From Bin87 sp034428455 (lineage in GTDB: Bacteria; Chloroflexota; Dehalococcoidia; Lucifugimonadales; UBA3495), in the NCBI GenBank assembly GCA_034428455.1, contig DAOUHZ010000114.1, forward strand, positions 62,001 to 126,000: 64,000 nt of DNA, in the 5' to 3' direction. The translations under genes were made by a program, and so were the position numbers. Shown here in pieces: positions 44,484-53,115 of the stretch. Within the stretch, counting starts at the first letter, position 1, and every line of letters starts with the position of its first letter. The notes beneath the pieces were generated by a model. The model had not been told where the DNA came from. It saw nothing but the letters and a program-made list of their open reading frames with translations, and ran no database searches.

Positions 44484-45710
44484 ATGAGCACAGTGGCAGT
44501 GGAGGTGGTGTACCGGGGGATTTTTCAGAAAACCCTGGCCCGGAACATCGTCCGCACCATCGTTTTTGCCGCCCGTAAAGAAGGCAAAATAGGCACAGCT
44601 TTTGGTCGCTATGGCGACTCCCCCGAACGGAACGGCATCCCTGCCAAGCAGTTCGCCATCGTGTCCGACAGCCCAGAGGAACTCGAGGAAAACCTGGCGG
44701 TCTACGAGGCCCGCGAGGTGGACGTCACCATTAACGTTGACGACACCATGTGCAAGGGTATCGAGTCCTGGGCTTGGTACGGCTTGCAGCCCATCAACGC
44801 CCTCACTAAGCCCGGCGGAACCCTCATTGTGACTTCCCGCCAGGAAGCCGATGCCCTCATCGAGGACATCCACCAGAAGGACTCCGCCTACAACCTGTCC
44901 ATCGTACCCGCCACCACCAGTTTCTCCGGTCTCTGGGTGTATAAGGACGACCACACCGACGTTCGTATCCTTGGCGCTCTCGCCAAAGTTTGCCCCGAGC
45001 TGGTCAGCCTCGACTCCATGCTGGCCGCTCTGGACGACCAGGGATGGGGAGGTTTGAAACTCACGTCCGCCCGCAACTCCTTTGATCGCACGATTCAGCG
45101 TCCCGTGGAGCCCGGCGAGGGCAACGACGAAACGCCTTTCAGCTTCGAGCTGCTCGGCTGGCGCGACATGGAAGATGGCCTGGTCATCAGGGGTATCGAC
45201 GACGCGACCGGCTTCCGCGGGGGCTCCCTGGGAGAGAGCTACGATCCCATCAACTCGCCGGCGGACGGGGGAGAGCAGGGCTACCAACCCACTCGCAACA
45301 GCGTCTTCAAGAAGTTCAGCACGCGCTCGATGCGTCCCGTGATCAACTTCGACACCTGCATCAAGTGCACCCTGTGCTGGCTCCAGTGCCCCGACACCTG
45401 CTTCGACGTGACCCCCGATGGTCTGTACGACGCCAACATGGAAGCCTGCTGCGGCTGCGCCGTCTGCGAAGCCGTGTGCCCCGTGGCCGACTGCATCACC
45501 ATGGTCAACGAAGCGGAGTTCAACGACAACAACAGCCAGTGGGAGCACTGGAAGCGCGACAAGGACGGCTACCAAAAGTGGATGACCCAATTGATCGAGG
45601 TCCAGAAGGCCCACGACGCCGACTCCGAGCGCAGCCACGGCTACCATAGCCCGGGCAAGTACGAAGCCGAATCTGAATCCGAAGTTGCCCTTACTGGAGA
45701 CGATGACTGA
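44484..45710 (+). CDS. 2-oxoacid:ferredoxin oxidoreductase, fused gamma and delta subunits
   Basis: 408 residues. Residues 1-190 are the gamma domain (VVYRGIFQKTLARNIVRTIVFAARKEGK), and residues about 270-350 hold two 4Fe-4S clusters, CIKCTLCWLQCPDTCF and CCGCAVCEAVCPVADC, as in the delta (ferredoxin-like) subunit. A linker of about 80 residues joins them, and the C-terminus is acidic. Together with the next two genes this makes an oxidoreductase that cleaves a 2-oxoacid with CoA and passes electrons to ferredoxin. Pyruvate, other 2-oxoacids or oxalate are possible substrates. Stop and next start overlap (TGATG). Confidence 0.9.
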   Translation: MSTVAVEVVYRGIFQKTLARNIVRTIVFAARKEGKIGTAFGRYGDSPERNGIPAKQFAIVSDSPEELEENLAVYEAREVDVTINVDDTMCKGIESWAWYGLQPINALTKPGGTLIVTSRQEADALIEDIHQKDSAYNLSIVPATTSFSGLWVYKDDHTDVRILGALAKVCPELVSLDSMLAALDDQGWGGLKLTSARNSFDRTIQRPVEPGEGNDETPFSFELLGWRDMEDGLVIRGIDDATGFRGGSLGESYDPINSPADGGEQGYQPTRNSVFKKFSTRSMRPVINFDTCIKCTLCWLQCPDTCFDVTPDGLYDANMEACCGCAVCEAVCPVADCITMVNEAEFNDNNSQWEHWKRDKDGYQKWMTQLIEVQKAHDADSERSHGYHSPGKYEAESESEVALTGDDD

Positions 45711-46927
45711 TGGCCACTGAAACCCTCTACCAGACCGAGCGCGAGGAGCTCATCAGCGGTAGCGAGGCCATCGCCATCGCCTGCGCGATGGCCGACGTCG
45801 ACGTTATCACCGCCTATCCCATCCGGCCCTACGACACGGTCATGCAGTACGTGTCGAAGCTCAAGGCCGACGGCGCCTTCGACTGCGACTTCATCGTCGC
45901 GGAAAGTGAGCACTCCCAGTTCGAAATCGTCAAGCACGCCTCGGCTGTCGGCGCCCGCACCTTTTGCGGCTCCAGCGGCGTGGGCTGGTTCTACGCTTTC
46001 GAAGCCATCACCGTAACCGCCGGCCTGCGTCTCCCCGTGGTGGCGATGGTCGGCAACCGCGCTCTGGACGACCCGGGAGCCTTCGGCGTCGAGCACAATG
46101 ACGCCATGGCAGTCCGCGACCTGGGCTGGATGCTCTACTGGGTCGGCACCGCTCAGGAGGCGCTGGATACCGCGCTGCTGGCTTGGCGCGTCGCGGAAGA
46201 CCCCCGGGTCTTCCTGCCCGCCGCCATCTCCTGCGACGGCTCCTTCCTCACCCACTCGCAGGCCATCGTCAACGTGCCCACCCAGGAACAGGTCGATCAA
46301 TTCCTGCCCCAGTATGATCGCGGACGCCTGCAACTCCATCCGGACAACCCCATCACCGTCGCCCCGCAGGTTAACGAGGACTGGCTCATGGAAATCCGCC
46401 GTCAGACCGACGACGCCATGCGCCGCACCAGCGACGTCATCAAGGAAGCCTACGACGAGTTCAAGCAGCTCTTCGGTCGCGGCGACCCCAGCCCCTTCAT
46501 CGAAGAGTACATGACCGACGACGCGGAGATCGTCCTGGTCGGCATGGGCACCCTGGCCATGCCCGTTCGCGTCGCCGTCCGGCGCATGCGCGAGCAGGGC
46601 AAGAAAGTCGGGTTTGTGCGCGTCAAGTTCTTCCGACCCTTCGCCACCGATGAGATCCGCGAGGCCCTGAGCCATTGCCAGGCCGTCGGCGTCATCGACC
46701 GTGACTATTCCTACGGCTCGCCCTCCTACGGCGGCGTGCTGTTCAACGAGATCCGTTCCGCCCTGTACACCCTGGACAACCGCCCGCTCATGCAGAGCTT
46801 CATCGCCGGCCTCGGTGGCCGCGAAGTTCTGGTGCGCGACGTGGAAGAGATGACCTCCATGGTCCAGGACTCAATCGACGCCGGACACGTCAAGGAAGAG
46901 AACACCTGGATCGGTGTCCGCGAATAG
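45710..46927 (+). CDS. 2-oxoacid:ferredoxin oxidoreductase, alpha subunit
   Basis: 405 residues. LISGSEAIAIACAMADVDVITAYPIRPYDTVMQYVSKL is the alpha (domain I/II) start; the usual AAYPITPQ is AYPIRPYD, an Arg where most pyruvate enzymes have Thr, which may alter substrate choice. ESEHSQFEIVKHASAVGARTFCGSSGVG and GMGTLAMPVRVAVRRMREQGKKVGFVRVKFFRPF are domain II features (quoted as spans). Translationally coupled to the gamma-delta gene. Confidence 0.9.
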   Translation: MATETLYQTEREELISGSEAIAIACAMADVDVITAYPIRPYDTVMQYVSKLKADGAFDCDFIVAESEHSQFEIVKHASAVGARTFCGSSGVGWFYAFEAITVTAGLRLPVVAMVGNRALDDPGAFGVEHNDAMAVRDLGWMLYWVGTAQEALDTALLAWRVAEDPRVFLPAAISCDGSFLTHSQAIVNVPTQEQVDQFLPQYDRGRLQLHPDNPITVAPQVNEDWLMEIRRQTDDAMRRTSDVIKEAYDEFKQLFGRGDPSPFIEEYMTDDAEIVLVGMGTLAMPVRVAVRRMREQGKKVGFVRVKFFRPFATDEIREALSHCQAVGVIDRDYSYGSPSYGGVLFNEIRSALYTLDNRPLMQSFIAGLGGREVLVRDVEEMTSMVQDSIDAGHVKEENTWIGVRE

Positions 46928-46937
46928 GAGTGCCGCT

Positions 46938-47936
46938 ATGACTACCATGACCCAAGAGCTCCCCCAGGTTAGGGGCGTCAAGCAGATCCCGGTGTTCGAG
47001 GGCTTCACCTCCGGCCACCGCACCTGCCAGGGCTGTGAATCCGCCCTCGTGATGCGCCTGATGATCAAGGCCGCCGGCCCCCGCACCATCGTGGTGGGCA
47101 GCACCGGCTGCATGTACGTGGCCAACACCACCTATTACAGCACCCCGTGGGTCGTGCCGTGGATGCACACCCAGCTTGGTTCCAGCGGCTCTGCTGCCAC
47201 TGGCACCGCCGCCGGCTTGGCCTCCCTCATGCGCAAGGGCAAGATGCAAGAGGAACCCATCAACGTCATCGCCTTCTGCGGCGACGGCGGCGGAGTGGAT
47301 ATGGGACTGTCTGCCATTTCGGCGGCCCTGCAGCACGACGAGTACAACCTGCTCATCCTCTGCTACGACAACGAATCCTACGCCAACACCGACATCCAGG
47401 TGTCCGGTTCCAGCCCGTGGGGCGCCAACTCCACCTTTTCCCCTCCGGGCAAGGTTCATCGCATCATGAACCGGCGCTGGAAGAAGAACACGGTTCCCAT
47501 GCTGGCCGCCGGGCATCCCGACGTCCGATATGTTGCCACCGCCTGCGGCTCCTACGGGCCGGACTTCACCAACAAGATCCGCCGCGCCCTCACCATCGGA
47601 GGCCCCACCTTCATCCACAGCATCGACCCCTGTCCCAAGGGTTGGGACTACGACCCCAAGTATTCCCATGAACTGGGGATGCTGGCCGTGGAGACCGGCA
47701 TCTGGGTGCAATACGAAATCGTTGACGGGGAGCTGATCTTGAACGGTCCGTCCCGCGCCATCGCCCGCGGGATTCGCCGCCGGAAGCCCGTTACGGACTA
47801 TCTCCAGCGCCAGGGACGCTTTGCGCACCTCACCGAAGAGGACCTCAAGTTCTTCCAGGAACGCATCGACGAAACTTGGGAGAAATGGTGGATTCCGGGC
47901 ATCGTCCCCTTTGGTCCCCACGACGAAGGCGAATAA
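46938..47936 (+). CDS. 2-oxoacid:ferredoxin oxidoreductase, beta (ThDP) subunit
   Basis: 332 residues. HRTCQGCESALVMRLM, GSTGCMYVANT and the ThDP motif GDGGGVDMGLSA...LCYDNESYANTD identify the beta subunit; the cysteines of CQGC and TGC and a later DPCPKGW bind its 4Fe-4S cluster. ATG 46938 follows AGGAGTG, 10 nt after the alpha stop. A T-run terminator follows at 47968-47994. Confidence 0.92.
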   Translation: MTTMTQELPQVRGVKQIPVFEGFTSGHRTCQGCESALVMRLMIKAAGPRTIVVGSTGCMYVANTTYYSTPWVVPWMHTQLGSSGSAATGTAAGLASLMRKGKMQEEPINVIAFCGDGGGVDMGLSAISAALQHDEYNLLILCYDNESYANTDIQVSGSSPWGANSTFSPPGKVHRIMNRRWKKNTVPMLAAGHPDVRYVATACGSYGPDFTNKIRRALTIGGPTFIHSIDPCPKGWDYDPKYSHELGMLAVETGIWVQYEIVDGELILNGPSRAIARGIRRRKPVTDYLQRQGRFAHLTEEDLKFFQERIDETWEKWWIPGIVPFGPHDEGE

Positions 47937-47967
47937 GCGTATTCAGCTTTGCCAGCCGGCATTGTTC

Positions 47968-47994
47968 AAGGGCGGGTTCAACACCCGCCCTTTT
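47968..47994 (+). terminator. Intrinsic terminator of the oxidoreductase operon
   Basis: Stem AAGGGCGGGT / ACCCGCCCTT with a 5-nt loop, followed by TTTT, 31 nt after the beta-subunit stop. Confidence 0.8.
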
Positions 47995-48043
47995 GATTCG
48001 ATACTTGTACAGTCGTCTATCCGCCCAACACCTAAAGGGTGCG

Positions 48044-48071
48044 TTGACCGCTCGTAATAATGTGTTAGACT
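48044..48071 (+). promoter_or_regulatory. Promoter for the 48103 gene
   Basis: TTGACC (48044-48049, 5/6), 16-bp spacer, extended -10 TGT-TAGACT ending at 48071, 31 nt before the ATG. Confidence 0.5.
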
Positions 48072-48102
48072 TGTCACGGAACTGACACCGCGAGGTAAAA
48101 CA

Positions 48103-48591
48103 ATGGTAAAGGTTGCCCTGACATTTGAAGGCGAAGCCGATGATGTGATCGTTGCGATCCGGCGACTTGCCGTCGGTGATGCTACTGTCGCTGCACCTGT
48201 TGATAATGCAACTGAAACGTCCGTGGCGTCCGCGCCTGCGGAGTTGTCCAATGATGCACAGTTAGACGCGGCGCCCGCGGTTCCCGAAGGTCGTTGGACC
48301 ATCGAACATGTCCGTGCCTTCTGGGGCTTCCTGGCCGATGACGCTAGGGAAATTTACAAAAGAGTCGCTGAAAGCGCCGGCTACGTGCGTTCCCGCCAGG
48401 CGTTGCTGGAAGAAATGCACCTGACCGTGCGCCAGCTGTCAGGCCGACTCTCTTCCCAGGGGCACGCCGTTCGACGCATACGCCGCGTTCACAACGTGGC
48501 TCTCCCCCATCCCATGTCTTTCGACAATAACGCTGACGAGTATCGAATGCTCCCGGACGTCGCTGACGCTATTGTCAGGCTCAACCTGTGA
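48103..48591 (+). CDS. Hypothetical protein with possible winged-helix region
   Basis: 162 residues. An N-terminal part (1-60) is Ala/Val/Asp-rich and low in complexity; the second half, WTIEHVRAFWGFLADDAREIYKRVAES...LLEEMHLTVRQLSGRLSSQGHAVRRIRRV, looks like an all-helical DNA-binding domain (helix-turn-helix followed by a basic stretch). GCGAGG precedes the ATG and the gene has its own promoter. Lower GC than its neighbours. Could be a small regulator; family not recognised. Confidence 0.55.
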   Translation: MVKVALTFEGEADDVIVAIRRLAVGDATVAAPVDNATETSVASAPAELSNDAQLDAAPAVPEGRWTIEHVRAFWGFLADDAREIYKRVAESAGYVRSRQALLEEMHLTVRQLSGRLSSQGHAVRRIRRVHNVALPHPMSFDNNADEYRMLPDVADAIVRLNL

Positions 48592-48652
48592 TGCTAATCT
48601 GCGGCATCCCAACAGTTGACCTTTCCAATAGAGTCAACCCCGGAGTATCAGC

Positions 48653-49774
48653 ATGAGAATGGACCCCATCAACCTCTACGACTATGAGGCTCGGGCCAAG
48701 CAGGTGCTGCCCCACAACAACTGGGAGTTCATCGAAGCCGGTTCGATGGACGAGATCACCACCGCCCGCAATCGATCTGCCTTCGAGGCGCTGACCCTGC
48801 GCCCGCGTTTCATGCGCGACACCACCGAGCGCAAGGTCTCCACGACAGTCCTCGGCCAGGACATCAGTTTCCCCGTTATGATCGCCCCCACCGGCGGCCA
48901 TGGGAACGCCCATCCGGAGGCCGAGTGCGCCACCGCCCGCGGCGCTGGCATGTCCAACACCCTTATGATGTGCAGCACCTCTTCCAACTGCAGCTTGGAG
49001 GAGATTTCCGAGGCTGCCACCGGGCCCCTGTGGTTCCAGCTCTACCACCGCGGCTACGACATAACCGAGAACTTGGTCAAGCGCGCTGAGGCCGCCGGCT
49101 ATCGGGCCATCGTCCTTACCGTGGATACCCCGGCGCCCAGCCCCAAGGAGCGGGACGTCCGCAACCGGTACGAGCGCCCTGGTGAACTCGGCAACTTCCG
49201 CGAGCAGCAGGACCAGTTGGCGGCGGTCAGCGGCACCGACGAGTCGCCGCGTTGGGAAATGCCCCAGTCGCCGCCCCTGACTTGGCAGGAGATTGAGTGG
49301 CTCCGCAGCCTGACGGATCTCCCGCTGGTGCTCAAGGGCATCCGCGTCGCGGAAGACGCCCGAATGGCGGTCGAACACGGCGTCGATGGCGTGCTCGTCT
49401 CCACCCACGGCGGTCGCCAACTCGACAGCACCTTCTCCAGCATTGAGATGGTTCCTGAAATCGTTGCCGCCTGCGGCGAAAAGGCCGAGGTGTACGTTGA
49501 CTCCGGCGTGCGCCGGGGCAGTGACGTGCTCAAGGCCCTGGCGCTGGGCGCCCGCGCCGTCGCCGTCGGTCGTCCCCTCTATTGGGGTTTGGCGGTGAAC
49601 GGAGCCGAGGGTGTTCACCACATGCTGGAGCTCCTCCGCGAAGAGTTCAACCGCGCCATGGCCTACTGCGGCCAGAACAGCGTCGACGACTTGGAAGACC
49701 GCCTGCTCAACGTTCCGCGCGAGTGGGGCCCCTTCCGCACCGAGAACGACATCGCGGAGCACCTTCCGTTCTAG
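48653..49774 (+). CDS. FMN-dependent alpha-hydroxyacid oxidase/dehydrogenase
   Basis: 373 residues, TIM barrel of the glycolate oxidase / L-lactate dehydrogenase family. INLYDYEARAKQVLP at the start, IAPTGGHGNAHPEAE, FQLYHRGYD, LTVDTPAPSPKERDVRN, LVLKGIRVAEDA and VSTHGGRQLDS, where the His is the catalytic base and the Arg binds the carboxylate. The usual SNHGGRQLD has Thr for Asn here. It turns a 2-hydroxyacid into a 2-oxoacid, which could feed the oxidoreductase upstream; that link is inference. Followed by a perfect palindromic terminator. Confidence 0.9.
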   Translation: MRMDPINLYDYEARAKQVLPHNNWEFIEAGSMDEITTARNRSAFEALTLRPRFMRDTTERKVSTTVLGQDISFPVMIAPTGGHGNAHPEAECATARGAGMSNTLMMCSTSSNCSLEEISEAATGPLWFQLYHRGYDITENLVKRAEAAGYRAIVLTVDTPAPSPKERDVRNRYERPGELGNFREQQDQLAAVSGTDESPRWEMPQSPPLTWQEIEWLRSLTDLPLVLKGIRVAEDARMAVEHGVDGVLVSTHGGRQLDSTFSSIEMVPEIVAACGEKAEVYVDSGVRRGSDVLKALALGARAVAVGRPLYWGLAVNGAEGVHHMLELLREEFNRAMAYCGQNSVDDLEDRLLNVPREWGPFRTENDIAEHLPF

Positions 49775-49807
49775 TCGCCCGCGTTGGCAATACGAACCCA
49801 AAATGCC

Positions 49808-49833
49808 CAGGGGCGGAAAATTTTCCGCCCCTG
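49808..49833. terminator. Perfect palindromic terminator
   Basis: CAGGGGCGGAAAA / TTTTCCGCCCCTG, a 26-bp uninterrupted palindrome between convergent genes; A-run and T-run make it an intrinsic terminator in both directions. Confidence 0.8.
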
Positions 49834-49867
49834 TTACTTTTGGTTGATGAACCTGCGGATTGGCGCT

Positions 49868-50665
49868 CTAATCGTCCGCAGCTACACCCATAGCTCCCGC
49901 GCCGATCTCCGCCAGGAACCCGGCCAGTAATCCGTTGAAGATTTCCGCCTGCTCGTAGTGGGTCGAATGCGCCGCCCCGGCGACTACCTCCAACCGGCTC
50001 CCTGGTATCAGCCGGTGCGCCGCCTCGATCACGTGTAGCGGAAAGATCCGGTCTTCCGCGCCCACCACCAGCAGCGTCGGCACCGTGAAGCCGGCCAGGT
50101 CGCCGGCCTGCGGCCCCGCCGGGTTGCGGAACAGCCCGGACACGATGCTCAGCGGCATGGGCGGGTTCATCCTCCCGATAGATCCGAAGAGGAATGTCAG
50201 CTCCGGGTGGCCGTCGATGAACCCGTCGCTCAGCGCCCGTCGCAGCGGGTCCTCCGGCGGATGCACGTCTTCCAGCAGTGATACCACCGACGGGTCGCCG
50301 ATCCCGCCCGTGGTGTCCGCCAGCACCAGCCCGGTCACCCGCTCCGGATGCGCCAGCGCGAACCCCAGGCTCGTCACGCCACCCATGGACTGCGCAACCA
50401 GCGTTGCCCGGTCGATCCCCAAATAGGCCAGCAATGCCTCCAGGTCAGCGACGAATTCGGCCGGTTCCGGTTCCCCGCCGGAGCCGGGCGTCAGTCCCCA
50501 GCCCCGGTGGTCGAATGTTATGCAGCGATGCTCGCGCTGGAATACCGGTACCTGCCGCCACCAGCTGAGATGGCTGCCGCCCCGTCCGTGGGCAAACACC
50601 AGGGCGGGCCCCTCTCCGTGACTCTCGTAAAACATTTGCGTCCCGTTGATGTCTGCGTATGGCAT
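49868..50665 (-). CDS. Alpha/beta hydrolase
   Basis: 265 residues. VFAHGRGGSHLSWW is the oxyanion loop, AQSMGGV contains the nucleophile Ser, Asp is in VVGAEDRIFP, and the catalytic His in GAAHSTHYEQ. Fold of haloalkane dehalogenase/esterase-like hydrolases; substrate unknown. ATG 50665 has GGGAGG upstream; the longer open frame to 50836 is not supported. Probably co-transcribed with tenA and the PIG-L gene. Confidence 0.88.
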   Translation of the reverse strand: MPYADINGTQMFYESHGEGPALVFAHGRGGSHLSWWRQVPVFQREHRCITFDHRGWGLTPGSGGEPEPAEFVADLEALLAYLGIDRATLVAQSMGGVTSLGFALAHPERVTGLVLADTTGGIGDPSVVSLLEDVHPPEDPLRRALSDGFIDGHPELTFLFGSIGRMNPPMPLSIVSGLFRNPAGPQAGDLAGFTVPTLLVVGAEDRIFPLHVIEAAHRLIPGSRLEVVAGAAHSTHYEQAEIFNGLLAGFLAEIGAGAMGVAADD

Positions 50666-50732
50666 GTAACGCCTCCCAGAATGTTCGTCGCCCCGCTTCA
50701 GCCGATCTCGATTCCGCTCGGTCCGACCGACC

Positions 50733-51386
50733 TTACACCGGCCATCCCTCGCGTCGGTAGGCGGCGTCCCAGAACATGTACTCGTACCGGCTGCTGGCCA
50801 TGAAAGCGTAGCGCATCGCCTCCCGCTCCTGTTCACCGACCCGATCCGCCATCTCGTCCACGAAGCCCGTCCATGCGTCCACGCTGGATTGCAGGAACCC
50901 TTCCACGTAGAACCGCGTCCACTGCCCGTACAGTGGATGTTCCGACTGCCCCACCTCGTCCTTCAGCAGGTGATAAGTCCAGGGACAAGGCAGCAGCGCC
51001 GCCGCCGTGGGACCCAGCCCGTACATCGCCGCCGTCACCAGCATGTGGTTGACGTAGGCGGTGTTCGTCGGCGACCTGCTGGCTCCCTCAACTTGCTCCA
51101 TGGTCAGCCCCGCTGCTTCAATCAGTTGGTGGTGCAGCGGCCGCTCCACGGGTGTCATCACCCGATGCGCCAGGTCCTGCAACAGTTCGGCGTCCGGAGC
51201 CTTGGCCAGCGTCATCGCCACGGCTCGGCCGAACCCTTCCAGGTAGTGATAGTCCTGCCCCAGGTAGTATTGGAAAGTTTCCAGGGGCAGCGTTCCGTCC
51301 TTTATCTCTCTCAGGAACGGATGCCGGAATATCGCCCGCCAGATCGGTTCCGCCTCTGCTCGCAATTGCTCGCTGAATCCCGCCAT
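50733..51386 (-). CDS. tenA: TenA family thiaminase II / aminopyrimidine hydrolase-like protein
   Basis: 217 residues, all-helical haem-oxygenase-like fold. Typical are FLREIKDGTLPLETFQYYLGQDYHYL (Asp45) and LLPCPWTYH with the catalytic Cys134, and a Glu near residue 205 (YEYMFWDAAY). TenA salvages thiamine by hydrolysing base-degraded aminopyrimidines. No thiamine riboswitch was seen upstream. The ATG 51386 has GGGAGT upstream. The thiamine supply fits the two ThDP enzymes in the window, but that link is loose. Confidence 0.88.
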   Translation of the reverse strand: MAGFSEQLRAEAEPIWRAIFRHPFLREIKDGTLPLETFQYYLGQDYHYLEGFGRAVAMTLAKAPDAELLQDLAHRVMTPVERPLHHQLIEAAGLTMEQVEGASRSPTNTAYVNHMLVTAAMYGLGPTAAALLPCPWTYHLLKDEVGQSEHPLYGQWTRFYVEGFLQSSVDAWTGFVDEMADRVGEQEREAMRYAFMASSRYEYMFWDAAYRREGWPV

Positions 51387-51450
51387 GCTTTGTACTCCCT
51401 TTCCATCCTGTGCATCCATGCAAATTCGTGCGCGCCCCGGGCAAACAGTG

Positions 51451-52197
51451 CTAGAACGGCTCGTTGATCAGCACCAGTTCCGCGTAGGCGGCGTAGCGGC
51501 ATCCGAACCCCGCTCCCGCTTCGCGGGCGTGCGCCGTCAGAAACTCGAAGGGGCTGTTCCCCACGTCGCCCAGGTTATCCAGGTACACCTTGTGTTCACG
51601 CAGCGACGCCAGGCCCGTCTCCCAGTGTTCCGATACGTCCACCGCGTGCGTGGGCACGGTCGCGCCGAACACCGCCACGAAACGGACCTCGTTCCACGGC
51701 TCAAGCCCTTCGTCCAGGAGCTCTGGAAATATCCAACGGTTTCCCGCGTCCCTCGCCGCGTCAAACACCGCCAATCCCACCCACCGGTGGTCCGCCATGT
51801 TCAGATGTCCGCTGAAAAACTGAAGGTGATGGTTGATGGTGATCACCACGTCGGGTCGGTGCTTGCGGATCATTCGGCTCAGATCGCGCCGCAGCGGTAA
51901 ACCGTACTCTATCACTCCGTCTGTGTGGTCCAGGAACTCCACCGTGTCCACCCCCACAACCCTCGCCGCGTTGATCTCCTCCTGGGATCGCAGCCGTCCC
52001 ACCTCCGACGGGTGCATTCCGTCGATCCCCGCTTCGCCCCGGCTCACCATGACGTAGGTGATGCGCTTCCCCTGCGACGTCCACTTGGCGATCGCCGCCG
52101 CCCCGCCGTATTCCAGGTCGTCCGGGTGAGCGACAATCGCCAGCCCCGTCTGCCAGTCCTCGCGGATGGGCACGTTGGGCGACTCACGTTGCTGCAT
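51451..52197 (-). CDS. PIG-L family deacetylase
   Basis: 248 residues. AHPDD (23-27) at the N-terminus is the zinc-binding and catalytic motif; NHHLQFFSGHLNMADHRWVG carries the third zinc His. The family removes acetyl groups from N-acetylglucosamine-type conjugates (MshB, BshB, GlcNAc-PI). The bacillithiol/mycothiol connection is not supported by other genes here. GGAGGA lies before the ATG. Operon with tenA and the hydrolase. Confidence 0.9.
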   Translation of the reverse strand: MQQRESPNVPIREDWQTGLAIVAHPDDLEYGGAAAIAKWTSQGKRITYVMVSRGEAGIDGMHPSEVGRLRSQEEINAARVVGVDTVEFLDHTDGVIEYGLPLRRDLSRMIRKHRPDVVITINHHLQFFSGHLNMADHRWVGLAVFDAARDAGNRWIFPELLDEGLEPWNEVRFVAVFGATVPTHAVDVSEHWETGLASLREHKVYLDNLGDVGNSPFEFLTAHAREAGAGFGCRYAAYAELVLINEPF

Positions 52198-52284
52198 AAA
52201 TCCTCCGTAGTGTTCTTGATGTCATGACGCGAATGGTCCGGACGCGGGTGGTCCTGCAACAACTCAGAGCCAAACTGCCCGCCA

Positions 52285-53115
52285 TCAAGCCAGTCGCGGG
52301 CTTGGCGACTTTACCGCGGCTTCTGCCGTCGCCACACGATAGCCGCCCGCATCCCGAACCGCCATCACCACCAGCCGCGTCGCCACGCCGGCCGCGTCGG
52401 TGTCGTGCCCAAGCACCACGCCGTCGCAACGCAGTTCCATGCCCGGGGTCACGGCTGCGTGATGGGCAATCGACAGCCGGCCGCCCCAGCGAAAGTCCTC
52501 GCCGAAATTGGCCCCCATCAGGCTTTCCAGCCATCCCGCCGTGATGGACGTCAGCCCGTTGCTATCCGGAGCCATGTCGATGCCGGCCATCGTGTTCGCA
52601 ACGCGGCGAAAGTCGCTCAACTGCTCCCCGTCTGGCAGCCGCAGTCCTCCCAGGTGAGCGTTATCGCCCGCGCGTGCCCGAGCCAGGTTTGCTGTTACCG
52701 GTTCGACCTCCATCCTTTCTGCGTATTGCTTTGGGAACGCAGCCTCTTGGCCAATGACAAAGGCGGCTTCGGACCGCAGGATCTCGGTTCCAATCTCGTC
52801 CACCGCAAAAGCCGCCGCTCTTATCCAGGCGTTTCCGGATTTCTCCCCCACTTCTCGCACCCATCCGCCGACCTGTATCCGCCGTCCCATGATCGGCGGC
52901 CGCATGAAATCGAACCGCTGCCACACCCCAGTCAACGTTTCGCCGCCGCTTTTGGCCAGCAACGCCCGGCAGTCTTCCGCCAGCATATTGGGGAAGCAAC
53001 CGTTGTCGCCCACTATCTGCCGGTATTGGGCCAGGGTCGACGCATCAACCACGTATTCCAGGTTGCCGATTTGATCGCCGGCTCGCAGTCCTTTCCAGGA
53101 ATCGGCGGCCGTCAT
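52285..53115 (-). CDS. MaoC-like double hotdog protein
   Basis: 276 residues. Two repeats of a hotdog-type layout (about 1-140 and 150-276); the second contains GGRLSIAHHAAVTPGMELRCDGVV. Similar proteins are MaoC-like hydratases or thioesterases acting on acyl-CoA. The Asp/His hydratase motif is not obvious, so activity is uncertain. ATG overlaps the TPR gene stop by 4 nt, so the two are co-translated. Confidence 0.65.
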   Translation of the reverse strand: MTAADSWKGLRAGDQIGNLEYVVDASTLAQYRQIVGDNGCFPNMLAEDCRALLAKSGGETLTGVWQRFDFMRPPIMGRRIQVGGWVREVGEKSGNAWIRAAAFAVDEIGTEILRSEAAFVIGQEAAFPKQYAERMEVEPVTANLARARAGDNAHLGGLRLPDGEQLSDFRRVANTMAGIDMAPDSNGLTSITAGWLESLMGANFGEDFRWGGRLSIAHHAAVTPGMELRCDGVVLGHDTDAAGVATRLVVMAVRDAGGYRVATAEAAVKSPSPRLA

